A stretch of DNA of 64,000 bases from Hyphomicrobiales bacterium (GCA_900472395.1 UCHV01000011.1:453806-517805), one strand, 5' to 3'; counted from the stretch's first letter, positions 8,563 to 18,016 are shown. Notes: a model not told the origin generated them from the letters alone. A program made the numbers and translations.

Positions 8563-9300
8563 ATGCGCGCCAATTTCCGGATGCAGCGGCTTTTTGTCGA
8601 AAACGATATCGCACTCGGCACACCGATCGAGGCCGGCTCGGAACAGTTCAACTATCTCGTCAACGTGCTGCGCATGGCGGCCGACGCGGAAGTGCTGATC
8701 TTCAACGGCCGCCACGGTGAATGGCGTGCCCGGCTTGTCTTCCCCAGCCGCAAGAAACTGCTGCTGGAACCGGTGGAACAGACACGGGCGCAGCCGCAAC
8801 CATCCGACCTGCATTATCTGTTCGCGCCCCTGAAGACGGGACGGCTGGATTATCTGGTGCAGAAGGCGGTGGAAATGGGCGCGGGTTTGCTGCAACCGGT
8901 GATGACCCAGCATGTGCAGGGCAAGATCACCAGCATGGACCGCCTGGCTGCCAACGTCATCGAAGCGGCCGAACAGTGCGGCATGTTGTCGATCCCTGAA
9001 GTAACGCCGCCAAAAAAGCTGGCCGATATTCTTGAACGCTGGCCGGCGGAACGCCGCATCATTTTCTGTGATGAAGGCGATGAGGGGCAGAACCCGTTGC
9101 CGATCCTTTCCGCCATCACGGAAACCAAACTGGCGCTACTGGTTGGGCCGGAAGGCGGGTTTTCAGAGGAAGAACGGCAGCTTTTGCGTAAGTTGCCCTT
9201 CGTTACCGCCATCCCGCTTGGTCCCCGGATCCTGAGAGCAGACACCGCGGCGGTGGCGGCGCTGACGGTGATACAGGCCAGCATCGGCGACTGGCGCTGA
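8563..9300 (+). CDS. rsmE: 16S rRNA (uracil-1498-N3)-methyltransferase
   Basis: A 245-residue SPOUT-class methyltransferase acting on U1498 of 16S rRNA. The SAM-binding knot is clear at the C-terminus: [13 protein letters not shown] and [18 protein letters not shown]. The N-terminal PUA-like region begins [19 protein letters not shown]. The length matches the family (~245). It follows the phosphate transporter closely, and gshA follows after 137 bp. Confidence 0.93.
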   Translation: MRANFRMQRLFVENDIALGTPIEAGSEQFNYLVNVLRMAADAEVLIFNGRHGEWRARLVFPSRKKLLLEPVEQTRAQPQPSDLHYLFAPLKTGRLDYLVQKAVEMGAGLLQPVMTQHVQGKITSMDRLAANVIEAAEQCGMLSIPEVTPPKKLADILERWPAERRIIFCDEGDEGQNPLPILSAITETKLALLVGPEGGFSEEERQLLRKLPFVTAIPLGPRILRADTAAVAALTVIQASIGDWR

Positions 9301-9437
9301 AACGACCGCGGCAGAATTGACACACAATCGCCTGATTTTCTGAAAGTCCGTTGAAACAAATTCACTTGCACCGCACATGAAACCGGTTCAAGCAGCCGGA
9401 CGTTCGTCAAAAAACGGCACTCCAAAAGGTATTCTAC

Positions 9438-10811
9438 ATGGCCCGTGACACCACCGATCACACTCCCCTCACTTCGGTGTCCGAATTGTCCGCCTATCTG
9501 GCCGGTGGGGCCAAGCCGAAGGAGAATTTTCGCCTCGGCACGGAGCACGAGAAATTCGGCTTCTTCACCGCCAATCTGGAACCCGTTCCCTATGAAGGCG
9601 AAGCCAGCATTTCCGCTCTCCTGAACGGCATGCAGCAAAAGCTCGGCTGGGAACCGATCATCGATGCCGGCAACATTATCGGCCTTGGCGAAAAGAACGG
9701 CATGGGCGCGATTTCCATCGAGCCGGGCGGCCAGTTCGAACTTTCCGGCGCGCCGCTGAAAACGCTGCATGAAACGCAGGCCGAGACCGAACACCATCTG
9801 GCGGTGCTGAAGGAAGTTGCCGACCCGATGGGCATCCGTTTCCTCGGCATCGGCGGCAGCCCCAAATGGACGCTTGCCGAAACACCGCGCATGCCGAAAT
9901 CGCGCTACGACATCATGACCCGTTACATGCCGAAGGTCGGCACGCGCGGTCTCGACATGATGTACCGCACCTGCACGATCCAGGTGAACCTCGACTTCGC
10001 TTCCGAACTCGACATGGCGCGAAAACTGTCGCTGTCGATGAAGCTGCAGCCGCTGGCGACCGCGCTGTTTGCGGCCTCGCCCTTCACCGAAAACCGCCCG
10101 AATGGTTTTCTCTCCTGGCGCGGCAATATCTGGGGTGACACCGACAACCAGCGCTCCGGCCTGCTGCGCGCCGCCTTCGAACCCGGTTTCGGTTTCGACG
10201 CTTACGTGGAATGGGCGCTCGACGTGCCGATGTATTTCATCGTCCGCGACGGCCGTTACCGCGACTGTACCGACATCACCTTCCGCCAGTTCATGGACGG
10301 CGCGCTGAAGGGCAAGATAGAGGATTGGGAACCGACGCTCGGCGACTGGACCAACCACCTCTCCACCCTCTTCCCCGATGTGCGCCTGAAGCGTTACCTC
10401 GAAATGCGCGGTGCCGATGGTGGCCCGCTGTCGCATATTGCCGCCCTGCCCGCCTTCTGGGTCGGCCTGCTTTACGATGATGCGGCATTTGATGCGGCGC
10501 AAGCGATGACGGCCAACTGGACGTTTGAGGAAGTGCAGTCGATGCGCGACGCCGTGCCGACGGTCGGCCTTTCGGCAGAACTGCGCGGCATGCCGCTGTT
10601 CGACGTCGCCCGCGATATCCTCGACATTTCGTCCGCCGGCCTCAAGGCCCGCGATTGTCGCAATGCCGAGGGTGCCGACGAAAGCATATATCTCGCGCCG
10701 CTGGATGGCATCCTGAAGAACAAGGCGACATTGGCCCAGGAACTGCTGACCCAATATAACGGCAGCTGGCTGAACAGCGTCGATCCCGTTTTCGAACACT
10801 ACCAGTACTAA
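9438..10811 (+). CDS. gshA: Glutamate-cysteine ligase (plant/alphaproteobacterial type)
   Basis: A 457-residue enzyme for the first step of glutathione synthesis, joining glutamate and cysteine with ATP. The sequence reads like the plant-type GCS2 family: FRLGTEHEKFGF (substrate-binding acidic residues), GAISIEPGGQFELSGAP, MYRTCTIQVNLDF, and FSPF-like ASPFTENRPNGFLSWRG. The length is right for this class. Plant and alphaproteobacterial enzymes of this class are redox-regulated by disulfides; whether that applies here is not visible. Confidence 0.92.
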   Translation: MARDTTDHTPLTSVSELSAYLAGGAKPKENFRLGTEHEKFGFFTANLEPVPYEGEASISALLNGMQQKLGWEPIIDAGNIIGLGEKNGMGAISIEPGGQFELSGAPLKTLHETQAETEHHLAVLKEVADPMGIRFLGIGGSPKWTLAETPRMPKSRYDIMTRYMPKVGTRGLDMMYRTCTIQVNLDFASELDMARKLSLSMKLQPLATALFAASPFTENRPNGFLSWRGNIWGDTDNQRSGLLRAAFEPGFGFDAYVEWALDVPMYFIVRDGRYRDCTDITFRQFMDGALKGKIEDWEPTLGDWTNHLSTLFPDVRLKRYLEMRGADGGPLSHIAALPAFWVGLLYDDAAFDAAQAMTANWTFEEVQSMRDAVPTVGLSAELRGMPLFDVARDILDISSAGLKARDCRNAEGADESIYLAPLDGILKNKATLAQELLTQYNGSWLNSVDPVFEHYQY

Positions 10812-10824
10812 ATCCGAAAACAGC

Positions 10825-10864
10825 CTTTGCGCGACCACGGAACCAAGTTTCGCGCAAAGTCTTT
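10825..10864 (+). terminator. Terminator-like hairpin after gshA
   Basis: CTTTGCGCGA (10825-10834) pairs with TCGCGCAAAG (10850-10859), followed by a short TCTTT. It is 14 bp after the gshA stop codon. Confidence 0.6.
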
Positions 10865-10946
10865 CCCGATGTAATCTTCAACTTCCCGGCCGCCGGCGAG
10901 ATGATCGCCGGGCGGCGGGATATTGGTTTCGGGGAAGTTCGAAAAA

Positions 10947-11771
10947 ATGCTGCCGCTGTTCGATATGATGCTGAAAGCCCAGAACGGCGCCGTTACCGAG
11001 GCGCTGGCAAAACAATTCGGGCTGGCGCAGGATCAGGCCGCGGAGGCGATTGCGGCACTGATGCCGGCCTTCTCATCAGGTCTGAAACGCACGACCACAA
11101 ATCCGTACGATCTCGCGCCGTTGATGGCGGCGATGTTTTCCGGCGCATACGGCAAATATTTCGAGGATGTCGGCAAGGCCTTTACCGCGCAGGGCAAGAC
11201 GGACGGCAATATCGTTCTGGAGCGCCTGTTCGGCTCCAAGGAGGTTTCCCGCGCAATCGCTGCCCAGGCCGAGCAATTTACCGGCATCGGCCAGGATGTA
11301 TTCAGGCGGATGATGCCGGCGCTGGCGGGGACGCTGATGGGCGGTTTGTTCAAGCAGGCAACCGGGCAACTTGGCAGCACGGAAATATATCCCATGGCGG
11401 CCATCGGTCAGAACTGGATGAAACTGATGGGTTTCGGCACGGTCGCATCCAGAACTGCGGCCGATGGCGAGAACGTTTTTCAATCCGCCTTCGACACGCC
11501 TTATGCCAAGGCGATGCAGGCTATGTGGGGTCTGGACGGGGCGCAGAAGGGCACACCCGATGCCTTTGCGGACAGCCCCTTTGCCGCAAGTTTTCGCGAC
11601 ATCATGACCGGCGGGGCAGCAAAGGCGGGCGAACCGCCGGCGGCGACTGCCAATCCTTTGGTGGATGCGCTGAACGACATGTTCGACACCGGACTGACTT
11701 TGCAGAATAGCTACGTGCGGAACATGGAGGCCATTTTCGACCGCTATCTTGGACCGGCCGGGAAAAGCTGA
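10947..11771 (+). CDS. DUF937 domain protein
   Basis: A 274-residue protein of unknown function. The N-terminus (MLPLFDMMLKAQNGAVTEAL, AKQFGLAQDQAAEAIAALMP) is the DUF937 helical pattern, and the region FRRMMPALAGTLMGGLFKQA repeats its character. Lacks a signal peptide. ATG 10947 is preceded by GGGGAAG (10931-10937); a TTG at 10923 is less likely. No functional partner is apparent next to it. Confidence 0.7.
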   Translation: MLPLFDMMLKAQNGAVTEALAKQFGLAQDQAAEAIAALMPAFSSGLKRTTTNPYDLAPLMAAMFSGAYGKYFEDVGKAFTAQGKTDGNIVLERLFGSKEVSRAIAAQAEQFTGIGQDVFRRMMPALAGTLMGGLFKQATGQLGSTEIYPMAAIGQNWMKLMGFGTVASRTAADGENVFQSAFDTPYAKAMQAMWGLDGAQKGTPDAFADSPFAASFRDIMTGGAAKAGEPPAATANPLVDALNDMFDTGLTLQNSYVRNMEAIFDRYLGPAGKS

Positions 11772-11808
11772 AAAGAAAAAGCCCGGCACGGGGCGGACCG
11801 GGCCGGGC
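11771..11808 (-). terminator. Terminator of the DUF1127 gene
   Basis: A long GC-rich hairpin (11781-11808) is followed, on the minus strand, by a T-rich tract (11780 down to 11771). It lies 43 bp beyond the DUF1127 stop codon and also just after the convergent DUF937 gene, so it could serve both. Confidence 0.75.
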
Positions 11809-11850
11809 AAGAGGCAGGGCTATTGGCATGACCCTGCGGGGAAAACCGTC

Positions 11851-12144
11851 TCATCTCTCGAGTGAGAGGAAATAGGCACGGCGACCGCGCTGGCGGGCGG
11901 CGTTGAGCTTGCTGTAAGGGTCTTCCAGCACGCCCGAACGATTGAGCGCCTGCTCGACATCGCCGCGCGTCAGGCCCAGATCCGCAAGCTGGTGCTCTTC
12001 CATGTCCAGCAGCGGATTGAGCGCAATGCGATTTTTCAAGCCGTGCCACAGGTCGGCAAATCGCACATTGAGACGGGCAAAAAACGTGGTGTTGCGGGTT
12101 GCGCCAGCCAGTCCGAGTTCTGTCATCCGTTCGTTCGCGCTCAT
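11851..12144 (-). CDS. DUF1127 domain protein
   Basis: A 97-residue protein with a C-terminal DUF1127 segment: a basic/aromatic helix then MEEHQLADLGLTRGDVEQAL. Small arginine-rich DUF1127 proteins are abundant in Rhizobiales; some bind RNA or influence phosphate and carbon metabolism. This one has an extra ~30-residue N-terminus and a YSKLNAARQRGRRAYFLSL tail. It is divergently transcribed from the LysR gene at 12335, which is a plausible regulator. Confidence 0.82.
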   Translation of the reverse strand: MSANERMTELGLAGATRNTTFFARLNVRFADLWHGLKNRIALNPLLDMEEHQLADLGLTRGDVEQALNRSGVLEDPYSKLNAARQRGRRAYFLSLER

Positions 12145-12334
12145 GGCCTTATCCTCTCTGAAGGCACGGGAAAGACCGCTCCGACCGTTATCGTGGTCAG
12201 CCAGCGGTCAGGGAAACTTCGCTTTTTCGAAGCGTTGTTGCTCTGGAATTGGCTTTGGTTATGCGAGATCACTATTGATCAGTCCAACGAATGTTTCTAA
12301 TGGTTATCATCAACCAACCTTATGGATGATCGCC

Positions 12335-13285
12335 ATGTCCGCGCCTCTCGATATTGACCAGCTGCATACATTCGTCGCCATCGTCGATACCGGCAGTTTC
12401 ACCAAGGCGGCGGAGCGGGTGTTCAAGACGCAATCGGCGGTTTCCATGCAGATGCGGCGCCTGGAAGAGCGGGTCGGCAAGCAGCTGTTCATGAAGGACG
12501 GGCGCGGCAACAAGCTGACCGCCGAGGGCGACAAGCTCTTGAACTATGCCCGCCGCATCATCCGCCTCAACAACGAAGCCATGGCGGCATTCGACGACAA
12601 CCGGCTGGAAGGCACGCTGCGCATCGGCACGCCGGACGATTACGCCGATCGCTACATGCCTGAGATCATAGGCCGTTTTGCCAAGACGCACCCGAATGTC
12701 GAGCTTTACATCGTCTGCGAACCGTCTCCGAGCCTTGCAGAAAAGATGGCGCGCGGCGAACTGGATATTGCGCTCGTGACCCACAATCCGCGCCTGCGCG
12801 TTTCCGACGTGGTGCGCACGGAGCCGCTGTGCTGGGTGGCATCCGCCAATCATCCGCTGAAGGACGACGCGCCGGTGCCGCTTGCCGTCGGGCGGCGTGA
12901 CTGTTTGTGGCGTCAGCTTGCCTGTTCGGCACTCGATGCGGATGGCCGCGATTATCAGGTGCTTTTCACCAGCTGGTCGGCAACCGTTGTTGCGGCCGCC
13001 GTGCTGACCGGCATGGCGGTATCCGTGCTGCCGGAATCGACACTGCGGCCGGGCATGAAAGTGCTGAGCGCCGCCGACGGTTTTCCGCCATTGCCACCGG
13101 TGCAGATCGGCCTGATGAAACGCCCCGGCCTGTCGCCATCGCTGCTCAACGCCATTACCGACCATATCACCGCCTGCCTCGACAACATTTCCCCCGCCCC
13201 GGTTTCCGACGATATAGACGGCGACATGAAAACGGTGACGAGACTGGTTCGGCCGCGGATGGCGCAGGTAATGCCGGGCTGGTGA
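12335..13285 (+). CDS. LysR-family transcriptional regulator (LsrB/VtlR-like)
   Basis: A 316-residue LysR regulator. The winged HTH reads LDIDQLHTFVAIVDTGSFTK then AAERVFKTQSAVSMQMRRLE, followed by a ligand-binding domain from residue ~92 (GTLRIGTPDDYADRYMPEII). The HTH wording resembles the LsrB/VtlR subgroup of Rhizobiales, known to control small DUF1127 genes, and here a DUF1127 gene is divergent 190 bp away. Subgroup membership is an impression, not a proof. ATG 12326 is an alternative start three codons upstream. Confidence 0.85.
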   Translation: MSAPLDIDQLHTFVAIVDTGSFTKAAERVFKTQSAVSMQMRRLEERVGKQLFMKDGRGNKLTAEGDKLLNYARRIIRLNNEAMAAFDDNRLEGTLRIGTPDDYADRYMPEIIGRFAKTHPNVELYIVCEPSPSLAEKMARGELDIALVTHNPRLRVSDVVRTEPLCWVASANHPLKDDAPVPLAVGRRDCLWRQLACSALDADGRDYQVLFTSWSATVVAAAVLTGMAVSVLPESTLRPGMKVLSAADGFPPLPPVQIGLMKRPGLSPSLLNAITDHITACLDNISPAPVSDDIDGDMKTVTRLVRPRMAQVMPGW

Positions 13286-13352
13286 TGTCGTCGTTGACTT
13301 CTTGTTGCATCGAGCGCAGCGTGGACGTGTAACGGCTGAGGATTTTTTGCCC

Positions 13353-13628
13353 GTGGCGACGAAAAAACTGCAAATCGAACTGGATTTACCCGAGGAGCTA
13401 TTCGAGGTTCTCGACCGCATCGCTACGGCAGTGAAAGAAGACCGCGCGACGGTGATGCGCTGGGCGCTGGACTATTATGTCGAGCAGGAAGGCGAGATCA
13501 TTCTGGACGAGGCAGCGGGAATAGCGGAGCTGGATGCGGGCCTGTCCGTCGATTTTGATGATGTGCTGAAGGAATCCTATGCGATCATCAAAGCCGCCGA
13601 GGCCAGACGGGCGAAACGAGCGGTCTGA
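13353..13628 (+). CDS. Ribbon-helix-helix (CopG/ParD-like) antitoxin
   Basis: A 91-residue protein starting MATKKLQIELDLPEELFEVL, followed by a helix that reads KEDRATVMRWALDYYVEQEG. This is the strand-helix-helix of CopG/ParD DNA-binding antitoxins, with an acidic C-terminal part for toxin binding. GTG 13353 is used, with GAGGA upstream (13338-13342). The toxin gene begins 3 bp after the stop codon. Confidence 0.75.
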   Translation: MATKKLQIELDLPEELFEVLDRIATAVKEDRATVMRWALDYYVEQEGEIILDEAAGIAELDAGLSVDFDDVLKESYAIIKAAEARRAKRAV

Positions 13629-13631
13629 CAC

Positions 13632-13919
13632 ATGGCAAAGAGGCACGTCAAACTGTCGCCGCGTGCCCGACGCTTTTGGCTTCACTTCATCACCGAACTG
13701 GCAGAGCAGAACCCGACAGCCGCAGAGAAGATTGCGATCCGCTTCGAAATCCTGCGCGACAAACTTGCCGATTTTCCCAACATGGCGCAGCGCGGAAAAA
13801 TCCCTTATACGCGCCGTATGGTCATGCGTCCGCTGATCCTGACCGTTCGTGTCAACGGCAATCTGGCGGAAATCGCGCTCATTCGACACGAGCGGCAGGC
13901 AGAACCGGACAGCTTTTGA
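13632..13919 (+). CDS. ParE/RelE-family toxin
   Basis: A 95-residue basic protein with the ParE/RelE pattern: KLSPRARRFWLHFITELAEQ, then IRFEILRDKLADFPNMAQRG, and a C-terminal strand pair LTVRVNGNLAEIALIRHERQ. The helical hairpin followed by the FPNMAQRG turn is typical of ParE. With the adjacent antitoxin gene it forms a second type II module in the window. DNA gyrase is the usual ParE target; unverified here. Confidence 0.76.
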   Translation: MAKRHVKLSPRARRFWLHFITELAEQNPTAAEKIAIRFEILRDKLADFPNMAQRGKIPYTRRMVMRPLILTVRVNGNLAEIALIRHERQAEPDSF

Positions 13920-14015
13920 AATGCCGGCTCAGGTCAGTCCCGCCATTGCAGCAAACCCCTCCATCCGATAATTTTCACCACACCTTACGACAAAACACAA
14001 TCGGAAAACCCTATC

Positions 14016-14906
14016 ATGCTGACATTGCGCCAGATGCGCTATTTCGAGGCGCTGGCCACGGCGCGCCACTTCGGCAAGGCGGCCGCCATGGTGAATGTCA
14101 GCCAGCCGGCACTTTCGGCGCAGATCATGGAAATGGAAGAACATCTGGGTCTGCTGCTGGTGGAGCGGCATCGTTCCGGTGTGTTGCTGACGCCAAAAGG
14201 CGAAGCGGTGTTAAAGCGGGTGCGGCGTATTCTCGAAGACGTGGCGGGGTTGGAAGAGTTTTCGCGCGATAGCGGCGGCGTCTTGCAGGGGCTGACGCGG
14301 ATCGGCATCATTCCAACAGTCGCGCCCTATCTGGTGCCGGCGCTGGTGCCGCACTTACGAAAAGATTACCCCGAAGTCGAGATCGAGTTGCGCGAGGCGG
14401 TGACCGACCGGTTGATCGCCGATCTTACCGAAGGACGCATCGATGCGGTGATCGCGGCTTTGCCTATCGACGGCGACGGGCTGGAAAGCCGGCCGCTGTT
14501 CGCCGACCGGTTTTTCATGGCCATGGCCAACAACGACAGCGACGTGCTGACCTCGCCGCTTACGGAAACGCAGGTGGATGCCGAACGGCTGCTGCTGCTG
14601 GAGGAAGGTCATTGCCTGCGCGATCAGGCGCTTGCCGTGTGCGGCACGGCGGGCAAACGCAGCCTCGTCAATTTCGGCGCCACCTCGATGACCACGCTTT
14701 TGCAGATGGTGTCGCACGACATGGGCATGACGCTGATCCCGGAAATGGCCATCGCCACAGAAGCGGCCCGCAACGACCTGCGCATCGTGCCCTTCGCCGA
14801 ACCGATGCCATCACGGCAGATCGGCCTGATCTGGCGCCGCTCCAGCGGGCGGGGCAAGGACATGGAGGCGCTGGCGGCAGCGATTTTGGCTTGTGGGCGG
14901 GGGTGA
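14016..14906 (+). CDS. oxyR: OxyR-like hydrogen-peroxide-responsive LysR regulator
   Basis: A 296-residue LysR regulator. The HTH is MLTLRQMRYFEALATARHFG, and the effector domain includes LLLLEEGHCLRDQALAVCGT. The two cysteines of GHCLRDQALAVC lie near residues 200 and 208, matching the C199/C208 redox pair of E. coli OxyR in position and spacing. FGATSMTTLLQMVSHDMGMT is also typical. OxyR activates catalase and peroxide-defence genes when the disulfide forms. No catalase gene is adjacent, which differs from the common oxyR-katA arrangement. Confidence 0.85.
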   Translation: MLTLRQMRYFEALATARHFGKAAAMVNVSQPALSAQIMEMEEHLGLLLVERHRSGVLLTPKGEAVLKRVRRILEDVAGLEEFSRDSGGVLQGLTRIGIIPTVAPYLVPALVPHLRKDYPEVEIELREAVTDRLIADLTEGRIDAVIAALPIDGDGLESRPLFADRFFMAMANNDSDVLTSPLTETQVDAERLLLLEEGHCLRDQALAVCGTAGKRSLVNFGATSMTTLLQMVSHDMGMTLIPEMAIATEAARNDLRIVPFAEPMPSRQIGLIWRRSSGRGKDMEALAAAILACGRG

Positions 14907-15318
14907 CGCCGGGCGCGCTCCGTCGAGGTCAAAAAACACCCCTCACCAAGCGCGTCCAGCGCTCGGCTTCGCCTCACGCGGACTTGCTATCCTCTCCCGC
15001 AGGGGGAGAGGTAGGCGTCGATGGTGCCGCACCGTTATCTCTCCCCTTTTGGGAGAGATAACGGTGCGGTGGCCATAGGCCGGAAATCAATAAAATTGAT
15101 TTCAGCGAAGAAGGCCTGAGCGCATCCCTGCGCGAAGGCTACGAGACATCTTAGCTTCAGCTAAGTGTTAGAAATCGCAAGTGAGGGGCTCGCCGCAATC
15201 ACGTGGTGAAAAGGAGATCACGAAAGCCCGGCAGTACCGACCCTGCCCCATCCAGCCTTGGCGCCGTGATGCCCTGCGCCTAAACTCCACGCTCCCGAAA
15301 AGCCTGCCGAGCATCCTC
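14907..15318. other. Non-coding gap with palindromic repeats
   Basis: This 412-bp stretch between oxyR and the MFS gene carries no convincing gene. It holds a small palindrome (CCTCTCCCGCAGGGGGAGAGG, 21 bases, around 14992-15012, written here split as CCTCTCCCGC and AGGGGGAGAGG) and the long perfect hairpin described separately. The rest (15070-15318) shows nothing I can name. Confidence 0.6.
15027..15069. repeat. Perfect 19-bp inverted repeat
   Basis: CCGCACCGTTATCTCTCCC (15027-15045) pairs perfectly with GGGAGAGATAACGGTGCGG (15051-15069) around a 5-nt CTTTT loop. It looks like one of the dispersed palindromic intergenic elements of Rhizobiaceae. No T-run follows, so a terminator role is unlikely. 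Confidence 0.75.
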
Positions 15319-16548
15319 ATGACAGACCCAACCACCGCCCCTGCCGGTTCCATCCACTGGAAACGCAACCTTTTCGTCTGCCTTGCCGGATCGTTCACCA
15401 CCATCGTGGCGATGACGCTGCTCCTTCCTTTCCTGCCGCTTTATGTCGAGGAACTCGGCCTCACCGACCATGCGGCCATCGTGCAATGGTCCGGCATCGC
15501 CTATGGCGCCACATTCTTTGCCGCCGCCATCGTTGCGCCGCTCTGGGGCCGGCTCGGCGACATTTATGGGCGAAAACTGATGCTGGTGCGCGCCGCGATC
15601 GGCATGACGATCGCCATCTCGCTGATGGGCATGGCCACCACCGTGTGGCAGCTGGTGGCGCTCAGGCTCGTGGTCGGGCTGGCCGGTGGGTATGCCTCGG
15701 GCTCGATGGTGCTGGTGGCCGCGCAGACGCCAAAGGATCGCTCCGCATGGGCGCTCGGCACGCTGTCGGCCGGCATCATGGCCGGCAATCTGGTCGGACC
15801 GCTGATCGGCGGGGTTATGCCGCAATTGATCGGCATTCGCGCCACGTTTCTGTGTGCCGGCGGCGCCATTTTCCTTGCTTTCCTCGCCACGCTGTTTCTG
15901 ATCCGCGAAGAAAAATCGCCGGCGCGAAAACAGGCGGCCAAAGGTGGTGGCGGATGGCGCTCACTGCCGGACAAGGGACCGGTTCTCGCCATGCTGTTTA
16001 CCGGCATGCTCTTGATGTTCGCCAACATGTCGATCGAGCCGATCATCACCGTTTATGTGGCGCAGCTGGTGGCCGATCCGGCGCATGTGACGATCACCGC
16101 CGGCATCGTCATGTCGGCGGCCGCACTCGGCAGCGTGCTCTCCGCCTCACGGCTGGGAAAGCTCGCCGACCGCATCGGTTACTGGCAGGTCATCACCGGC
16201 ACGCTGGCGGTGGCGGCGGTGCTCTTGATCCCACAGGCGTTTGTCACCGAAAGCTGGCAGCTGATTGCGCTTCGTTTTCTGATGGGGCTGGCGCTGGGCG
16301 GGCTTCTGCCGTGCATCACCGCCGTCATCCGCCACAATGTTCCCGACAGCGCCACGGGCGCCATTCTCGGCCTGTCGATCTCGGCGCAATATGTCGGTCA
16401 GGTGGCGGGGCCGGTCTCGGGCGGGTTTGTCGGCGGGCATATCGGCATGCCGGCCGTGTTTATCGGCACCGCCGTTCTTTTGGCCGGCGGTGCGCTGTTC
16501 TGCCATCTGGTGCGGCCGGTGGAGAAGCGAGGCGCTGCGTCCACCTGA
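15319..16548 (+). CDS. MFS multidrug exporter
   Basis: A 409-residue major facilitator with about 12 hydrophobic segments. The loop after TM2 reads GRLGDIYGRKLMLVRAAIG, the MFS signature, and GKLADRIGYWQVITG repeats it in the second half. The N-terminal VAMTLLLPFLPLYVEELGL and GLAGGYASGSMVLVAAQTPK segments resemble DHA1 drug-proton antiporters. ATG 15319 begins MTDPTTAPAGSIHWKRNLFV. The substrate is unknown. The convergent dienelactone hydrolase gene ends 7 bp away. Confidence 0.85.
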   Translation: MTDPTTAPAGSIHWKRNLFVCLAGSFTTIVAMTLLLPFLPLYVEELGLTDHAAIVQWSGIAYGATFFAAAIVAPLWGRLGDIYGRKLMLVRAAIGMTIAISLMGMATTVWQLVALRLVVGLAGGYASGSMVLVAAQTPKDRSAWALGTLSAGIMAGNLVGPLIGGVMPQLIGIRATFLCAGGAIFLAFLATLFLIREEKSPARKQAAKGGGGWRSLPDKGPVLAMLFTGMLLMFANMSIEPIITVYVAQLVADPAHVTITAGIVMSAAALGSVLSASRLGKLADRIGYWQVITGTLAVAAVLLIPQAFVTESWQLIALRFLMGLALGGLLPCITAVIRHNVPDSATGAILGLSISAQYVGQVAGPVSGGFVGGHIGMPAVFIGTAVLLAGGALFCHLVRPVEKRGAAST

Positions 16549-16554
16549 TCCCGT

Positions 16555-17433
16555 TCAGGCGAGGTTCTTCTTGAAGAACTCGGTCGTGCGGCTCCAGGCG
16601 AGATCGGCGGCCGCCTTGTCGTAACGGGCGGACGACGTATCGTTGTTGAAGGCGTGGTTGACGCCTTCGTAAACAAAGATCTCGAATGTCTTGCCGTCCT
16701 TTTCCAGCGCCTCGCGATAGGCGGGGATGCCGGCATTGATGCGTTCGTCGAGACCACCGTAATGCAGCATCAGCGGCGCCTTGATCTTTGGCACGTCCGC
16801 GGCCGGCGCCTGCTGGCCGTAATAGGCGACGCCGGCATTCAGCTCCGGTGAGTTGACCGCCATGCGGTTGACCAGCCCGCCGCCCCAGCAGAAGCCGACT
16901 GCACCAACCTTGCCGTTGGCGCCTTCGTGTTTGGCAAGCCAGGCACGCGCCGCTTCACCATCGGCGGCGGTCTTGGCCGGATCAAGCGTCGAAAACATTT
17001 CGCGCGCCTTATCCTCATCCGGCGGCGTGCCACCCAGCGGCGACAGAAAATCGACCGCGAGCGCGTTAAAACCTTCCAGCGCGGCGCGGCGGGCAACATC
17101 GCGGATATGTTCGTTGAGGCCACGGTTTTCGTGGATGACGATAATGGAACCGAGCGGGCCGGTCGCCGATTTCGGACGCGCCCAATAGCCCTTCATCTCA
17201 CCGGTCGCACCGGGGAACACGACACTCTTGGTGGTGAGGCGGTCATCATCGACGGCAATGACGGCGGCCTGTGCTCCGCTGGCGGCCAGCATGGGGGCGA
17301 TGGCAGCGGCCGCCGCACCGGAACCGGCAAGCGCGGTCAGCCGCTCCATGAACTTGCGGCGATCAAGATGAAGATGGGTATATTCGTCATAGGCGGTAAT
17401 CATCGCCTGCGTGACTTTGGGCTTGTCTGCCAT
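16555..17433 (-). CDS. Dienelactone hydrolase family protein, probable Tat export
   Basis: A 292-residue alpha/beta hydrolase. The nucleophile elbow is GFCWGGGLVNRMA, with Cys as in dienelactone hydrolases; VYEGVNHAFNND supplies the His, and the Asp precedes it in the LMLHYGGLDERI strand. Near the N-terminus, DRRKFMERLTALAGSGAAAA resembles a twin-arginine signal, but it is preceded by ~27 residues, as in other members of this subgroup. The substrate cannot be read from the sequence. Confidence 0.85.
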   Translation of the reverse strand: MADKPKVTQAMITAYDEYTHLHLDRRKFMERLTALAGSGAAAAAIAPMLAASGAQAAVIAVDDDRLTTKSVVFPGATGEMKGYWARPKSATGPLGSIIVIHENRGLNEHIRDVARRAALEGFNALAVDFLSPLGGTPPDEDKAREMFSTLDPAKTAADGEAARAWLAKHEGANGKVGAVGFCWGGGLVNRMAVNSPELNAGVAYYGQQAPAADVPKIKAPLMLHYGGLDERINAGIPAYREALEKDGKTFEIFVYEGVNHAFNNDTSSARYDKAAADLAWSRTTEFFKKNLA

Positions 17434-17541
17434 GGCTGCGGCTCCTCCCGTTATCGGTAGAGCGAAGGTAGGGCAGATCGCGAGACGTGGCGATGAAGGG
17501 CGACGCCGGTCGCCCTACACATATGCGTGAGAGGAAGACGT

Positions 17542-17979
17542 TCAGGAGGTCGCGAGCCAGATCGCCAGCCAGAGCCACATCAGTGCGGTGGCACCGAAGC
17601 CGACCATGAACAGCGGACGGCGCAGAAGCAGCCGGTTGCTGGTGACGTGCACATAGGAATGCGCATACCGCGACAACACAAAGATCCAGGCCAGCGCAAT
17701 CGTTGCGATGTTGTCGGCATTACAGATGAAAATCGCCACAACGCCGGCATGAAACAGCATCGGCAGTTCGAACTGGTTCTTCAGATTGTTGTGCACCAGC
17801 AGGCTTTCCGCCGGCTCGGACAGGTTTTCCTTGAACTGGCGCGCATCGAAACCACCTTGGCGAATGGCAGACATCCGGCGCTTCGACAGCATGTAGTAAA
17901 GAATGAAGACGAGGAACGCGTGCGCGATCATCGGCCAGAACATGGCGGTGGTATCGGTCAGCAGAAGGTCTGATGTCAT
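17542..17979 (-). CDS. MAPEG family membrane protein
   Basis: A 145-residue protein with four hydrophobic segments and the MAPEG hallmarks RRMSAIRQGGFDARQF, NNLKNQFELPMLFHAG (the glutathione-binding N-x-x-E/N-x-F-E-x-P motif), and LSRYAHSYVHVTSN. The family includes microsomal glutathione transferases; bacterial roles are poorly known. ATG 17979 is preceded by AGGAGA and is preferred to the longer frame. Confidence 0.85.
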   Translation of the reverse strand: MTSDLLLTDTTAMFWPMIAHAFLVFILYYMLSKRRMSAIRQGGFDARQFKENLSEPAESLLVHNNLKNQFELPMLFHAGVVAIFICNADNIATIALAWIFVLSRYAHSYVHVTSNRLLLRRPLFMVGFGATALMWLWLAIWLATS

Positions 17980-18016
17980 CGTGCAGGTCTCCTCGATTGT
18001 CAGACCTTCTGACACG

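Noticed and set aside
8850..10838. Minus-strand open frame of about 660 codons across rsmE and gshA
   Set aside because: Antisense to two recognised genes and without any domain; GC-bias artefact.
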